DNA from: Arctopsyche grandis
Taxonomy: Eukaryota > Arthropoda > Insecta > Trichoptera > Hydropsychidae
NCBI RefSeq assembly: GCF_051622035.1
Contig: NC_135361.1
Location: 4,221,001-4,285,000 of the forward strand
Direction: 5' to 3'
Length of the DNA stretch: 64,000 bases
Each line of letters starts with the position of its first letter. The first letter of the stretch is position 1. Below are positions 1 to 11,273 of the stretch, piece by piece. A program made the translations under genes and the position numbers. Under the pieces are notes generated by a model. It saw only the letters and a program-made list of their open reading frames with translations, did no database searches and was not told the DNA's origin.

Positions 1-109
1 TTAAGCATTTAAGAAAGCAATTAGAGATTGTTGAATTAGTAGGATATAATAGGAATACTTATTGAAAGTTTTGAAAGTATCGCTTCATTATATATAGATT
101 CATGGGTAT

Positions 110-705
110 AATTCCTTTGAACTTCGGAGAAACTTCTCATCAATGCGTTTTGTTCTCCAGCTTCTATGTGGTAATATGTACGTCAGGCCAGTCATTCCTG
201 GAACAGTTACAGTCTACTATGCACAATTACATATGTGCATAGTAGACATCATTATTTGATGGTTGTACATCCTTCCCGCACAATGCTTTATCGGATGGCT
301 CGAATTCCAAGAGCTATTCGACTTATTAATGAAAACGTTGCTGCTTAGCTTGAATGTGATATTGTCCACTTGAGTGAGCGTAGGTTATCGGAGATTATTT
401 TAACATATTTGTCTGGTAGCCTGCGCTCATCATTATTTTCATAATTTAATGTGATGTATGAGTGGGATTTAGATTTTTTTCTCGTTTTGTATTTGTGGCT
501 GGTTCTTATATACATTATATATAGATGCAAGACATTGTCTACTTTATATTTTATTGTTTGATATCTTTACTTTATCTGATATTATTATAATGCTGTGTAC
601 ATATGTATATATTTTTATTTTTCTCATCTTTCTGTATTTTGTCGACCATTGTGGCGTAGGGACTCCTATAATGCCACAATGGTCCAAACTTAAACTTGAA
701 TAAGT
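110..705 (+). mobile_element. LINE 3' end, Jockey/CR1-like (copy 1)
   Basis: The + strand reads as the degraded C-terminal end of a non-LTR reverse transcriptase ORF. The peptide around 290..440 matches four other copies in the window, whose shared core is RMAPIPRxIxLxNE followed by DIFH(L/V)SE. The frame carries internal stops, including one near 346, and terminates near 444. The 3' UTR holds a short inverted repeat, GACCATTGTGG / CCACAATGGTC, at about 642..690. The 5' part is missing, which is typical of truncated LINE insertions. The clade is inferred from the peptide only. Confidence 0.6.
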
Positions 706-779
706 AATGATCAATGTCGAAGGGTTGACATTGATGCCACTCACATTGGAGCTGCTGAGGTTAGATCTATTCTAAATTA

Positions 780-2640
780 TGTTAGAAGTTTCATGGAATA
801 TTTTCTTCCACGCTCGCTTTACTTTAGGTCTGGCAGGAATAAAGTTACAATAAATCGCCGTGGAGCAAACAGACCCTCCCTCATGTTTCCATGTTGAATT
901 TTTCAATACATATCCGAGCGAAACTTTAAGAAGGGCTGCCGAGAGTATAATGTCTGAAGACGCAAACCGCTATTGACATTCGGGTTACCAATTGTTTGGA
1001 AATTTTGCTCCAGCTGAACAATGTTGTCTGCTCACAGCCAGACGACGGCTGATAATCTCATGGAGAGAAGGGTAGGGGTCGAGTCTCTCCTCCTTGGGGT
1101 GGTTTGCCGTCAACCCCCCCTTCATCCTTCACCCATTGATTCGGTGATTTGAACCGACGTTTGCGGATTACCCGAATGGAATATTCCTACTCGCTCATTA
1201 TTGACACTGGAATAAGTTCAAATCGATTCCAAATTCTGCTCTGTGTATGTATGTATACTGTCCATTATAATTGTTTGCATAATTTTGTCCACATCGAGCA
1301 TTGGAATAGTGCAGATGCTTCCAACTAAAAATTGTACTTTCCATATTAGATTTTTTGCAATTTAATTGGGAGGCTTCCCAAATGAAAAACTCTCCCAATT
1401 ATTATTTTCGGTTTCATAGTGAATTTTTGAAGTTAACAATCGAACAAGGATCGTTAATGTGTGTAGCTTTAAATTAATTTATTTTTGCGGATTTTGTAGC
1501 GGCAGTCTGTTCGAGTGACACGAATAGGGGAAAAGTAATTTTCTCGAATTTAAAACCTCCCCCCATGCTTCTCTCCGAGGGCGTTATTCTAAAGCTTTTC
1601 CGCCGCATATTGGCGAACTGGGATTTTTCCTATTTTTTTTTATTTTATTTGGACCGGGGTTTTATAACCCCATCCTCTCGATGGTCGGGAGCTTTGCTCG
1701 GTTTCGCTTCCCTTTTCTCTCATCCCCTTGTGGGTGGGCAGTATTATCCGCACTGCCTACGACAGCTTTCTACTTTTAAGCTCTCGGGCGCCAGGATTTA
1801 TAATATACCGTTTAAAGTGCACTTTTTCTAGTTGTGAAAACACGCGGTTAAAGAGCTTTCCACGCTCTTTCAAATGGAACCACCCTTTAAGCCTCCACAC
1901 GGCTATTATATACGAATCCGCATTAGGGCAGTTTCCATAACGATCGCTTTAATACTGTTTATCGCGCTCTAATTGCGGTTTAATAAATTCTCGAGTAATT
2001 TTCATCTCGATGAAGGTTTAAAAAATTGGCCGTAAAGTCGCCGCCTAGGGTTCTTATGAAATTAATATTATCATTCACCCTTAGCCGTAATAAAACTCCT
2101 CGTCGTTGGGTTGGGGTGGTGAAAGGATGACAAAGTACTCATTACTCGACCTAGCCCCGTTGTGTTAGGTGCCCTCCCTTCATATTTTTAATTATGGGGT
2201 TTATCGCAACCCTTTTGTTCGCCTTATTGGAGGAGTGCTAGCCGGTCCGTAGTTGTGAGAAACTTCGCTGAAAGAGTTTTCATTATTGTTTTTTCTTTTT
2301 TTTGCGTCCACTTTTTCTTCGATGTCTCTGTGCAGTGCCGTAGGAAAGACGACGAAGTTAATTACAGGGGAAAGTTTTCAACAACTGGTTCTTTTCCTCG
2401 TAAAGCGATTATTATTATTTCTTATTTATCAGGTCACGTACAAGTGATTGGATAATAATACTGCATAAGTGAACTGAACATTGTTATTAAAAAAAATCGA
2501 TAGGGGTGATTTGACCACCGGAAAGTCTGATTTTTTCGGCGAATTGTCATTGCAAAAAAATCAAATTTCCGGCTTCTCAATAATAGATCTAGTCCTTTCT
2601 TAACCTATATAAAAATTATTTTATTTTAACTATACTACAA
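780..2640. other. Gene-free sequence
   Basis: No supported exon was found. The stretch includes somewhat GC-richer, non-repeated sequence (about 900..1150 and 1500..2450). Its open frames are under 90 codons, overlap each other and resemble nothing I recognise. If groucho's first exons lie further upstream, this is intronic. Confidence 0.4.
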
Positions 2641-2944
2641 CAAAGCATATGTAACATCAGGATACACAAGGATCCAAATGATGCACGTAAATTAGAACAG
2701 CCAGTATTTATTTTACGACAGGCCTACCAAAGGGCAAGTACCCTATATCAGTTAGATAGTACCCAAACACAGTTTATGCACTATACACGCTCGTTAGACA
2801 CACTCGGCACTTTCAAAAATCTTTCCTGCATACATATGTATGTAGAAATGAAATGAAAAAAAAAAAACGGTTCCATGAGAAAAGCTCCACGAACAACATA
2901 TTTTTTTATCAGGTATTAAACATATGTATATAAATTTGAAATCA

Positions 2945-3175
2945 TATTCAAATATTTAGTAGGTAGGATGGTTTGCCAATTTTGATGAGGAACCGTTTAA
3001 ACAATGAAATCAGATAAATTGGCAAACTTTGATAGGAAAAGAACGACCTGGAGTCACATATCCAAGGTCTGGCCAGCAGCACCGTGTCGAGGGATTGAGC
3101 CCGTGACCACTAATTTGAAAGCATTAGACGCTAACAACTGATCCATACTGTTGGTTATAATTTCACATAACGACC
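2945..3175 (-). repeat. tRNA-derived SINE, partial
   Basis: This is the reverse complement of the SINE family described at 56392..56838. It contains the body motif TTGCCAATTT...GAAACGGTTCC in reverse. Its head has the B-box-like GGGTTCAATCCC equivalent in decayed form (gggattgagcccg). The distal 3' hairpin is absent. Confidence 0.65.
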
Positions 3176-3179
3176 CGGC

Positions 3180-3335
3180 TCACATTTATTCTCAAGTCTG
3201 AGCAGCAGCACTGCAGAAATACTCGGAATATATTCTTTTCAATGCAGGTCAACCCAGGGTTCGAACTCGGGAACCTCTCCGTGAGCTCTACTGCTGGATA
3301 TATGGTCCGACGACTAAACATCCACGATAAAATAT
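3180..3335 (-). repeat. SINE head fragment with B box
   Basis: A reversed tRNA-like head. The string gggttcgaactcgg reads on the - strand as a B box (GGTTCGAnnCC type) next to CCAGCAG-like ends. Only the head region is recognisable. Confidence 0.45.
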
Positions 3336-4124
3336 TTTTAAGCTTCAGCCGACTATTGCTTAAAAGCTACTAGAAATCTACTTTCTGTAGTTTCTGTAGT
3401 CCAACTAAAATCTTCCTAGATAGGGATGCAGGAAGTTGACATCTTCATAGAAGTCACATTTACTCAAAAGTTGTTTTACTGTATTCCACATGTTTGTTTG
3501 ATTTATACTTGCTCGGAATAATACGGTAAATTGAATTTGTGCGCAATTCTAATCGACGAGTCAAACAACGAAAATCGCTTTTCAGCCGACGTGAAAATTT
3601 TCCGGCAAATTATTCGGGGCGGGTCGGTCGGTGTGAACGTTTCCACTTAATATAGTAGCGGGTTCATCGCCATGTGCGTGAAGATTTCCAACTTACCCTT
3701 CTGGTTGTAAACAATGAGCTGCGGTTTACAAGATCAACCCTCGCCCACCCGCCCCTCCCCCGAACGACCCTCCACGAAACCCCCTCACAGACCCACGTAA
3801 TGACGTGGTATTCGGATATTTGAAGCGAGCACGTATTTAGAGACCCCCCTCCTTCTCTCTTTCCCCTACCCTATCCAATACCGTATTAATATCGTGACGT
3901 GAGAACCGCCCGTAACAAATATTTGCTCGTAATTATCATCCATAAAAAGGGCAGTGTCAACCTTCGTGCCGAGTAAAAAATTAACAAGTTCCACACCATT
4001 AAATTGATTGTTATTGCCATGCGATAAATACATACACTTACATTGCAAAGGTGATGACTATAGATCTAACCGGGTAATTACTGGGTAATTACTTTATATT
4101 TTTGAGTAGTTTTACAAAAAATGA

Positions 4125-4430
4125 ATTGTAAAAAATTTTATAGAGACATCTATGGATAAATTTGACAAACTATTTTGGATTTTTGTAGCATTTAATAAAT
4201 CAGCAAGTTTGAGACGCTGCAAACTCGAATTTTGCGAGAAATAGGACAAGCTTGCCAAATTTTTTGGAACCTTTTCAATTAAAATCAGACAAATTGACAA
4301 ACTCCGATAGGAAACGATCGACATGGAGTCACATATTCACGGTCTGGCCAACAGCACCTGGCCAGGAATTGAACCCGTGGCCACTAACTTGAAAGCATGC
4401 TAACTAGGGATTTATGTTGCTGGTAATAAT
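4125..4430 (-). repeat. tRNA-derived SINE, partial
   Basis: Reverse copy of the window's SINE family. The body (cggaacc-like segment, aaactccgataggaaacgatcg, gagtcaca) and the head (ggaattgaacccgtgg) are both present. The AGAGACATCTATGG segment at 4140 is the family's distal body motif. The terminal hairpin is missing. Confidence 0.65.
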
Positions 4431-7311
4431 TTCGCATAGTCACTCATTTTTCTTCCAATAATTCGAATAAAACACGCGTTTCATTTATTGTGTACAATTA
4501 ATATTTCAGAAATATTCTTAATGTATTATATCTACTGTCATTTTAAATATTGTATTATATTATTAAATAACTTTGCAATACCTATTGTCCAATATATGTT
4601 GATAAATCCTTAGCACTATTTCTTTTCAAATTGTTCATTCTCTTAAAAATAAAATAATTCAAATATAACGAGACTCGTTGAGCGGTTTAAAACATTGCTT
4701 ACTCGGCGGAGCGCCGCAACAGTCTTCCCGTCGCATTACACGTTACCAACCTCATCATTTATTCTACTCAAGCGTGCCAACTTAATCATTCACACACACA
4801 TGCATTATTCTTGGTTAGACAACTAAATCCCGCAATAATATATTTTATATTCATATTTATGTATAAATATATTTTAAATGATTCATTCTGTAAAAATATA
4901 ATACATGAAAATACATATTGCATTATCTAAAAAATAAAGAAATTGCCTAATTTGGCCCTTGCGCAATTTTTTCATTCTTGCATTCCAGTTGGGATTCCGT
5001 TCGTTAGTAAATATAAATCAGGGGACTGAATATAAAAATGATAATTTATAATTCACTCCAAATTGTAATTGTTAGTTTTTGCCCGTTGATATGTCAATGG
5101 TTGATATGTGATTTTAAATTTAATTACTTGTATTGTAATTTTGAAAAGTTAGCAATGTGTTTTGATGATATACATATATAAAAACGCGAACAAAACTGCA
5201 TTAATAATTCAAATATCTTGATATATAATTATAAATTCGACATGCTTATTAGACGAGACGCATATAAGGGCTAATTGAGGTGTTTGGGCGTTGAATTAAA
5301 TCGTGCGTGTCTTCAAATTGAAAGAAATTGATCCGAATTTAAACCGTTGGATATGTGTGAGGATCGAATGATTCAAATGTGTGATATCTCGAGTGTGTAA
5401 GACGAGGTAGCTTTTGATCGGCTCACAGATGGTTGTTCGTTACTGTTTAATCAAAGATCTAATCTGCTCATTCAGTGGGTAACTGAATGTGTTATGCTTC
5501 GTGCACATCTTCAATGTATCTGTCTTAAGCACATTTTTGAGTATTTACACGCTAATTAGCTTTGTATAGCAGCCAATTGCTTAGAACAGCCAATGGTCGT
5601 AACTAACACTGGATAATCAAAATTTGATTTAGCACTTGTTCATATATACTATCTGTTGTATGTGCTTATGCACCACGTATTGTGCATGATTGACTTGTTT
5701 TTGGAAACTAGCATTTTTGATTGAAGCTTCTTTCGATATGTTGCATTATCTTTGTTTAACGATGTGTGTATTTAATATAGATAGTACGTTGGGGCTAAAT
5801 TTTGTGCCGGATGTGTATACTTTGACCTCAAAGTAACTTCGTCTATCAACATTTACTCAAATAAAAGAGCAAATAAATTTGTTATTGCGACACATTTGTA
5901 TTCATATACGACAGTAAAAACGAGGAATCGCATCAGCAACAAAACACCAAGCAAACAAAGTGTTTGCATGGCCTGAACTGAAGGGAAGAAGAGGGAGTGG
6001 TATGGGGCAGGGTTTGGTAGGCAAGGTTTTATTGTATTGAGTATTTAATTATTTGTAAGCGAGCTTATGTTATATGGCGGCTCATAAAACCGGGGTCAAT
6101 AAAGTTATGTTTGCCAACATGGGGGGAAAGTTTAGTTTTACGACCCTCGGGGGCGGATTAAGGCTCCTGAGAGGGAGTGGGTGGGTGGGTCAACTTCGAC
6201 CCGCCACCCACCCGGGTGGTTCGGGCGAGCCCGCTCATTTCACTTATAAGGGCGTAAAGAGAAAGCGTATACAAACGAGCCGGGGACTTGGGAAGTTTAT
6301 ATTAATTTACCACTTACCGCCGGTGTGGTTACCACGTGCGTCCGTCCGTTCGAACATCCCCCAAACCGCCCACCACAACCCACCCACCCACCCACCCCCA
6401 TCGACGGCAAAATCGTTCGTAAATCCGTTGCCGCACTGGAAATTGTATGTGAGCCCGTGCGGACAAACATCGACACTTGGACGCTGTGAATTGGGGGGGA
6501 AAGTGTAACCAATTTGTCGCCAATTGGAGGTGCTTCAGTTTTGATAGGTGAAAATTGTGTTATCATTTGATATCATGGTCAATTAGATGGTGCAATATAT
6601 AGTCGAGAGGATAAGCATTATTTAGATCATAAATATGGGCTTTCACGAGGTAATTAGGGGGGGGGGGGGTGGATTGGTTACAATTGAAGTCGTACAAAGT
6701 ATGTCGGTGATGTATCGGTATCGTAATCTGATTTTATAGCCTATGTAAGGTACATGATCAGTGGTTAACCTCGTGAAATTTAATTTAAATGGAAAATATA
6801 ATCAATTTTCAAACGATTTTGGTATGATACGTATTCTTTTTTATGCCAGTGGAAAGTGTAACCAACTGTCACTAAATATTTTATTTAAGTTTCTGCAAAA
6901 AAAATGTTTTTTAGTATTCGTTTAGTATGACAATACAGTAAATTTATCAAGTTCAGTTTTTCACATTAAGTGGTCAGTAACACGAATTAGGATGTATCAA
7001 AATACCATATAAATTAATAATTAAGTGGTATATTTTGCAAAAATAGTCAACAGTTCAAAAATTAGTGATCCATAATTTACTGATCAAATCAAGCTACTGA
7101 CCAGTCACATTTTTTTCTACAGGAATATTGGTGAAAGTGCAACTAAGGTTTTAACTAGGTTGTTCTTAACCGGTTGTTCGGTTTTTTTAATGTTAAGTTA
7201 AGTTAGAAACATTTTCGGGTGCATTATTAGATTTTTTTTTAAATTGATATTTATAAGAATTAATAACTTATTGCAACTTTAATTAAAAAATGTCATTTAT
7301 TTATTCTAAAC
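4431..7311. other. Gene-free sequence with a poly-G tract
   Basis: No supported exon was found. The stretch 4670..4800 is related to 7861..7950 (shared ggcggagcgccgcaa and acgttaccaac words), so it is an interspersed repeat. The block 5920..6560 is GC-richer and holds a 144-codon open frame made of low-complexity Gly/Pro/His sequence, which I do not accept as a gene. A run of about 15 G lies at 6657..6671. Confidence 0.4.
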
Positions 7312-7830
7312 AGACCATTGTGGCATAACAGGAATTCCTAAAGCGCCACAATGGTCAAAAAATATAACACAAAAAAAAAACAAAATAACAATTAAACATA
7401 AACATAAATACATCCATACATAAACATAAAAAATAGCATTTAATAATAACAGATAAAGTAAAAATATCAAATAAAATATAGCATAAGGAATGCCTTGCAC
7501 CTACAGCCAGTTTCAATAAATATGTAAGAAACAACTACAAATACAAAACATCCCTGTAAAGCCCAAATGGAAGAGAGTTAATCAAAATTTCACTCATAAA
7601 TCACAATCAATCATGAAAACAATGATGAGCGCAGACTACCAGATAAATGTGTTAGAGTAATTTCCGACAATTTACGCTCACTAAGGTGGAAAATATCACA
7701 TTCAGTCTCGGCAGCAACGATTTCATTAAGAAGTCGAATAGCTCTTGGAATAGGAGCCATTCGAAAAAGGACTGTGCGGGCAGTAGGTACAGCCAGCAAA
7801 TGATGATCCGGTTGTCATGAGACATAGGCG
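7312..7830 (-). mobile_element. LINE 3' end, Jockey/CR1-like (copy 2)
   Basis: The - strand encodes a reverse-transcriptase C-terminus, open at 7611..7799, with FRMAPIPRAIRLLNEI and DIFHLSERKLSEI. The 3' UTR runs toward lower coordinates and ends at the inverted pair GACCATTGTGG / CCACAATGGTC (7312..7355). This matches the copies at 110, 42090 and 44211. The element is 5'-truncated and not functional. Confidence 0.65.
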
Positions 7831-7859
7831 GTACAGTAAAATGAGATTCGTTGACTGGT

Positions 7860-8110
7860 TTACTTGACGGAGCGCCGCAATGGTCTGTCCGTAACATTAC
7901 ATGTTACCAACTTCATAATTCATTTCACTCATGCATGCCAATTTAATGAAATTGTATGGTAGTATTTATCCTTGCTTGACAGTGATCTATACCAAAACGA
8001 CCCTTTGGATCATTTTCGGTAAAATTGTATCCTTGCTTTGACAGTGATCGTCAACGAATATGGGATACTACCATACAATTTCGACGACATTGGTCGAAAG
8101 TGTCATGCAT
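7860..8110. repeat. Interspersed repeat arm (ATCCTTGCTTGACAGTGAT family)
   Basis: Positions 7968..8110 match one arm of the foldback at 50334..50524: they share CTTGACAGTGATCTATACC, AAACGACCCTTTGG and TTTCGGTAAAATTGTATCC. The sequence just before (7861..7950) repeats 4710..4790. Confidence 0.6.
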
Positions 8111-8696
8111 GCGTGCCATGAACGTCAGATTTTTTCTATTTGTTAAAAACTATCTAAAAAAAAACCCCCACGTGTGATTTCGCCCTAAGTGGTTAAGCGA
8201 GGTTATAAAGAATAAATAAATAAAATGATTAACAAAAGAAAAGGGTGCAATTAAAAATAATTGGCTACTTTTAACATCATATCTATTAAATTACTACGGA
8301 TCATCAAACAGCTAGTAGGGCAACTATTCATTGTTGAATGTGTGCGTGTGAGTATTATTTGGAGCAGGTTGTATGCGCGCCTGAAGGCTTTATCTAATCT
8401 AGTGGAGCAGTGTACGTTTATCGCCGTTCCCCCCATTTTCTCAGTTTCTGCGCGGTGCCTCTAAACAGAGAGGGGAGAGTGTTAATTGCTCTAATTAGTT
8501 CGGTAATTATCCGGCAGGCGCCGCTCTGGGCGTCCCGGCGCCCGACCCTCTCCCCTCTCGCTCTCTCCCTCGGGAAAAACACCGCGAGCGAGCGAGACGC
8601 ACACACTTCTGAATACATTCTACAACATACCTACACATCTTCTCTTCTTCTAATCTATAATTTGGAAAGAGACTTTGTATGTATGTAAATATCCTT

Positions 8697-8735
8697 GGTC
8701 GTCGTCGTCGTCTTCGTCGTCGTCTTCGTCGTCCG
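8697..8735. repeat. (GTC)n microsatellite
   Basis: A short run of GTC/TTC triplets near the 5' end of the Helitron-like element. Confidence 0.85.
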
Positions 8736-8827
8736 TAGATCGGTGACGTCATCGAACACGTGATTCGATTTTTTTTTTTTTTCGATCCATGGGCGCCGAT
8801 TTTTTTTTTCGTTTCAATGGATTCACC

Positions 8828-9635
8828 CCCGCGGGGGCGCAAGGCGAGTAGCTTCATGGGGCCCCGCCAGGGGCGCCACAAGGGGCGCAGCCCCGAAGGG
8901 GGCCCGGGGGGCGCAGCCCCGTGGGGCCCCAGCCTCATGGGGCGCAGCCCCATGGGGCTCAAAAGGGGGCGCCACAAGGGGCGCAGCCCCGTGGGGCCCC
9001 GAAGGGGGCCCGGGAGGCCCAGCCTCATGGGGCGCAGCCCCATGGGGCTCAAAAGGGGGCGCCACAAGGGGCACAGCCCCGTGGGGCCCCAGCCTCATGG
9101 GGCGCAGCCCCATGGGGCTCAAAAGGGGGCGCCAACAGGGGCACAGCCCCGTGGGGCCCCGAAGGGGGCCCGGGGGGCCGAGCCTCATGGGGCGCAGCCC
9201 CATGGGGCTCAAAAGGGGGCGCCACAAGGGGCGCAGCCCCGTGGGGCCCCGAAGGGGGCCCGGGGGGCCCAGCCTCATGGGGCGCAGCCCTATGGGGCTC
9301 AAAAGGGGGCGCCACAAGGGGCGCAGCCCCGTGGGGCCCCGAAGGGGGCCCGGGGGGCCCAGCCTCATGGGGCGCAGCCCCATGGGGCTCAAAAGGGGGC
9401 GCCACAAGGGGCGCAGCCCCGTGGGGGCCCGGGGGGCCTAGCCTCATGGGGCGCAGCCCCATGGGGCTCAAAAGGGGGCGCCACAAGGGGCGCAGCCCCG
9501 TGAAGCCCCGAAGGGGGCGCGGGGGGCCCAGCCTCATGGGGCGCAGCCCCATGGGGCTCAAAAGGGGGCGCCACAAGGGGCGCAGCCCCGTGGGGCCCCG
9601 AAGGGGGCCCGGGGGGCCCAGCCTCATGGGGCGCA
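8828..9635. repeat. 90-bp GC-rich tandem repeat (block A)
   Basis: Nine units start with AGCCTCATGGGGCGCAGCCC at 8931, 9021, 9091, 9181, 9271, 9361, 9440, 9530 and 9620. Spacing is 90 bp except for one 70-bp and one 79-bp unit. Each unit holds several nested palindromes (GGGGCGCAGCCCC, CATGGGGC...GCCCCATG). Because 90 is a multiple of three and stops are rare, long open frames appear on both strands in several phases. These are not genes. Confidence 0.92.
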
Positions 9636-10335
9636 AGCCCTAATAGGCATTAACTAAGGGGGGCGAAGCCCTAAACGGCAATTAATCTTGGGGGCGCGGG
9701 GGGCGAAGCCCTAAAAGGCAACTGATCATGGGGGCGAAGCCTTAGACGGCATTTAATCATGGGGGCGCGGAGGGGCGAAGCCCTAAAAGGCATTAACTAA
9801 GGGGGGCGAAGCCCTAAACGGCAATTAATCTTGGGGGCGCGGGGGGCGAAGCCCTAAAAGGCAACTGATCATGGGGGCGAAGCCTTAGACGGCATTTAAT
9901 CATGGGGGCGCGGAGGGGCGAAGCCCTAAAAGGCATTAACTAAGGGGGGCGAAGCCCTAAACGGCAATTAATCTTGGGGGCGCGGGGGGCGAAGCCCTTA
10001 TCGGCAACTGATCATGGGGGCGAAGCCCTAGACGGCATTTAATCATGGGGGCGCGGAGGGGCGAAGCCCTAAAAGGCATTAACTAAGGGGGGCGAAGCCC
10101 TAAACGGCAATTAATCTTGGGGGCGCGGGGGGCGAAGCCCTAAAAGGCATTAACTAAGGGGGGCGAAGCCCTAGACGGCATTTAATCATGGGGGTGCGGA
10201 GGGGCGAAGCCCTAAAAGGCATTAACTAAGGGGGGCGAAGCCCTAAACGGCAATTGCTCATGGGGCGTGGAGGGGCGAAGCCCTAGAAGGCAAAGGCTCA
10301 GGGGGGCGCCGAGGGCGAAGCCCTAGAAGGCAAAA
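9636..10335. repeat. About 143-bp higher-order GC-rich tandem repeat (block B)
   Basis: A second array built from monomers of roughly 30 to 40 bp, of the form GGGGGCGAAGCCCTAAAAGG plus a TTAAT/ACTGAT spacer. Four monomers make a higher-order unit that recurs at about 9638, 9781, 9924 and 10066, then degrades. The core GGGCGAAGCCC is self-complementary. It also resembles the GCGAAGCCGGG of the host Helitron's own 3' end. Confidence 0.9.
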
Positions 10336-10485
10336 AAAAATTTTGATTTTTTTTTTTGATTTTTTAAAAATTTTTTTTTAAATTTTTTTTTTATTTTTTT
10401 TTTATTTTTTTTTAATTTTTTTTTTGATTTTTTTTTTATTTTTTTTTTTATTTTTTTTTTTAATTTTTAAATTTTTTTTTAATTT
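10331..10485. repeat. A/T homopolymer tract
   Basis: Runs of T broken by single A, G or short A runs, lying between the GC-rich array and the Helitron 3' end. Confidence 0.85.
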
Positions 10486-10739
10486 TAGCTTAGTCATGTT
10501 TAAGCGGTTTATATTATAAACACTGAGCGAAGCCGGGTAATACAGCTAGTTACTGTATAATAAGACAAACATAAAACTATCCTCTTCGCCGGCGCAGTGG
10601 CTCTCCAAGTCTACGGATACATCCGCCACTTTTCCGACGATCCATTGTGCGGAAAATGAAGGGCGAATTTTCCTCTTTTACTTAAGACTTCTTTGAAAGT
10701 ACTTTTTTTAAATTCATATACAGTTCAGTATTTTGTCAA

Positions 10740-10945
10740 TGTACATATGTTGCTAGCGACTGAAAAGTTCCGGGCTCAAACCCTGGTTAGACCTTGATCG
10801 AAAAAACGTTGTGTGATTTTAAGTATGTATGCGGTGCTGATGGTCAGATTTAGATATTTGTAAATCCAAGTTGATAGTTCCCTATTATCACGTTTGCCAA
10901 TTTATCTGATTTCGTTGTTGAAACGGTTCCTCACAAATTGCTCAC
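10740..10945 (+). repeat. tRNA-derived SINE, partial
   Basis: Degenerate head (gggctcaaaccctgg, a decayed B box) followed by the body: GTGCTGATGGTCAGA, CGTTTGCCAATTTATCTGAT and TTGAAACGGTTCCTC. The distal half is lost. Confidence 0.6.
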
Positions 10946-11199
10946 CCCTTTCGGATTGGTTCTAACTTCAAATTTATATATTAATACTTTTGTTCATATT
11001 CTGTTTGAAGACAAATGATTTCTAAATAACTCATTTTTTGGCAATACAATGTGCAAGAGTTTAACTTTAATTGCAAATCTCCTTTCAAAAAGCACTGATT
11101 TTTCTTATTTGATATAAACACTTTATTTTTGCTCCTGTATTCATTTTGTATCGGAGCTTAAAGGTAAATTTTCAAAATGGTGTCCCCCACTTTTTTTTG

Positions 11200-11273
11200 C
11201 ATAAAATGTAAAAAGTTTAATTTCAAGTCCTTATTAAAACCAACCGTTGAAATTTCAACGGGCAAAATACTAG
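11200..11273 (+). mobile_element. Helitron 3' end, second family
   Basis: A perfect 18-bp palindrome, CCGTTGAAATTTCAACGG, at 11244..11261 lies 8 bp before a terminal CTAG (11270..11273) followed by T. This is the hairpin-plus-CTRR layout of Helitron 3' ends. Related ends are at 22712..22834, 35791..35896 and 50575..50692. The 5' limit is not determined. Confidence 0.6.

Larger units (their letters stand above)
8647..10549 (+). mobile_element. Helitron-like element (copy 1) with GC-rich tandem cargo
   Basis: The 5' end reads CTAATCTATAATTTGGAAAG then ACTTTGTATGTATGTAA, closely matching the 5' end of the Helitron at 52682. The 3' end carries a small palindrome (GTTTATATTATAAAC), then GAGCGAAGCCGGGTAA and terminal CTAG followed by T. 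That terminus is shared with 52681 and 54912. No terminal inverted repeats or target duplication are seen, as expected for Helitrons. No Rep/helicase coding is present, so the element is non-autonomous. The interior is almost entirely tandem repeat. Confidence 0.7.

Noticed and set aside
6074..6508. 144-codon open frame
   Set aside because: Low-complexity Gly/Pro/His translation with no domain. A chance result of a GC-richer patch; an opposing frame of 89 codons overlaps.
8507..9643. Long open frames on both strands (up to 247 codons)
   Set aside because: They lie in a 90-bp GC-rich tandem repeat, overlap in all phases, and encode only repeat peptides. Frame is broken by 70- and 79-bp units.
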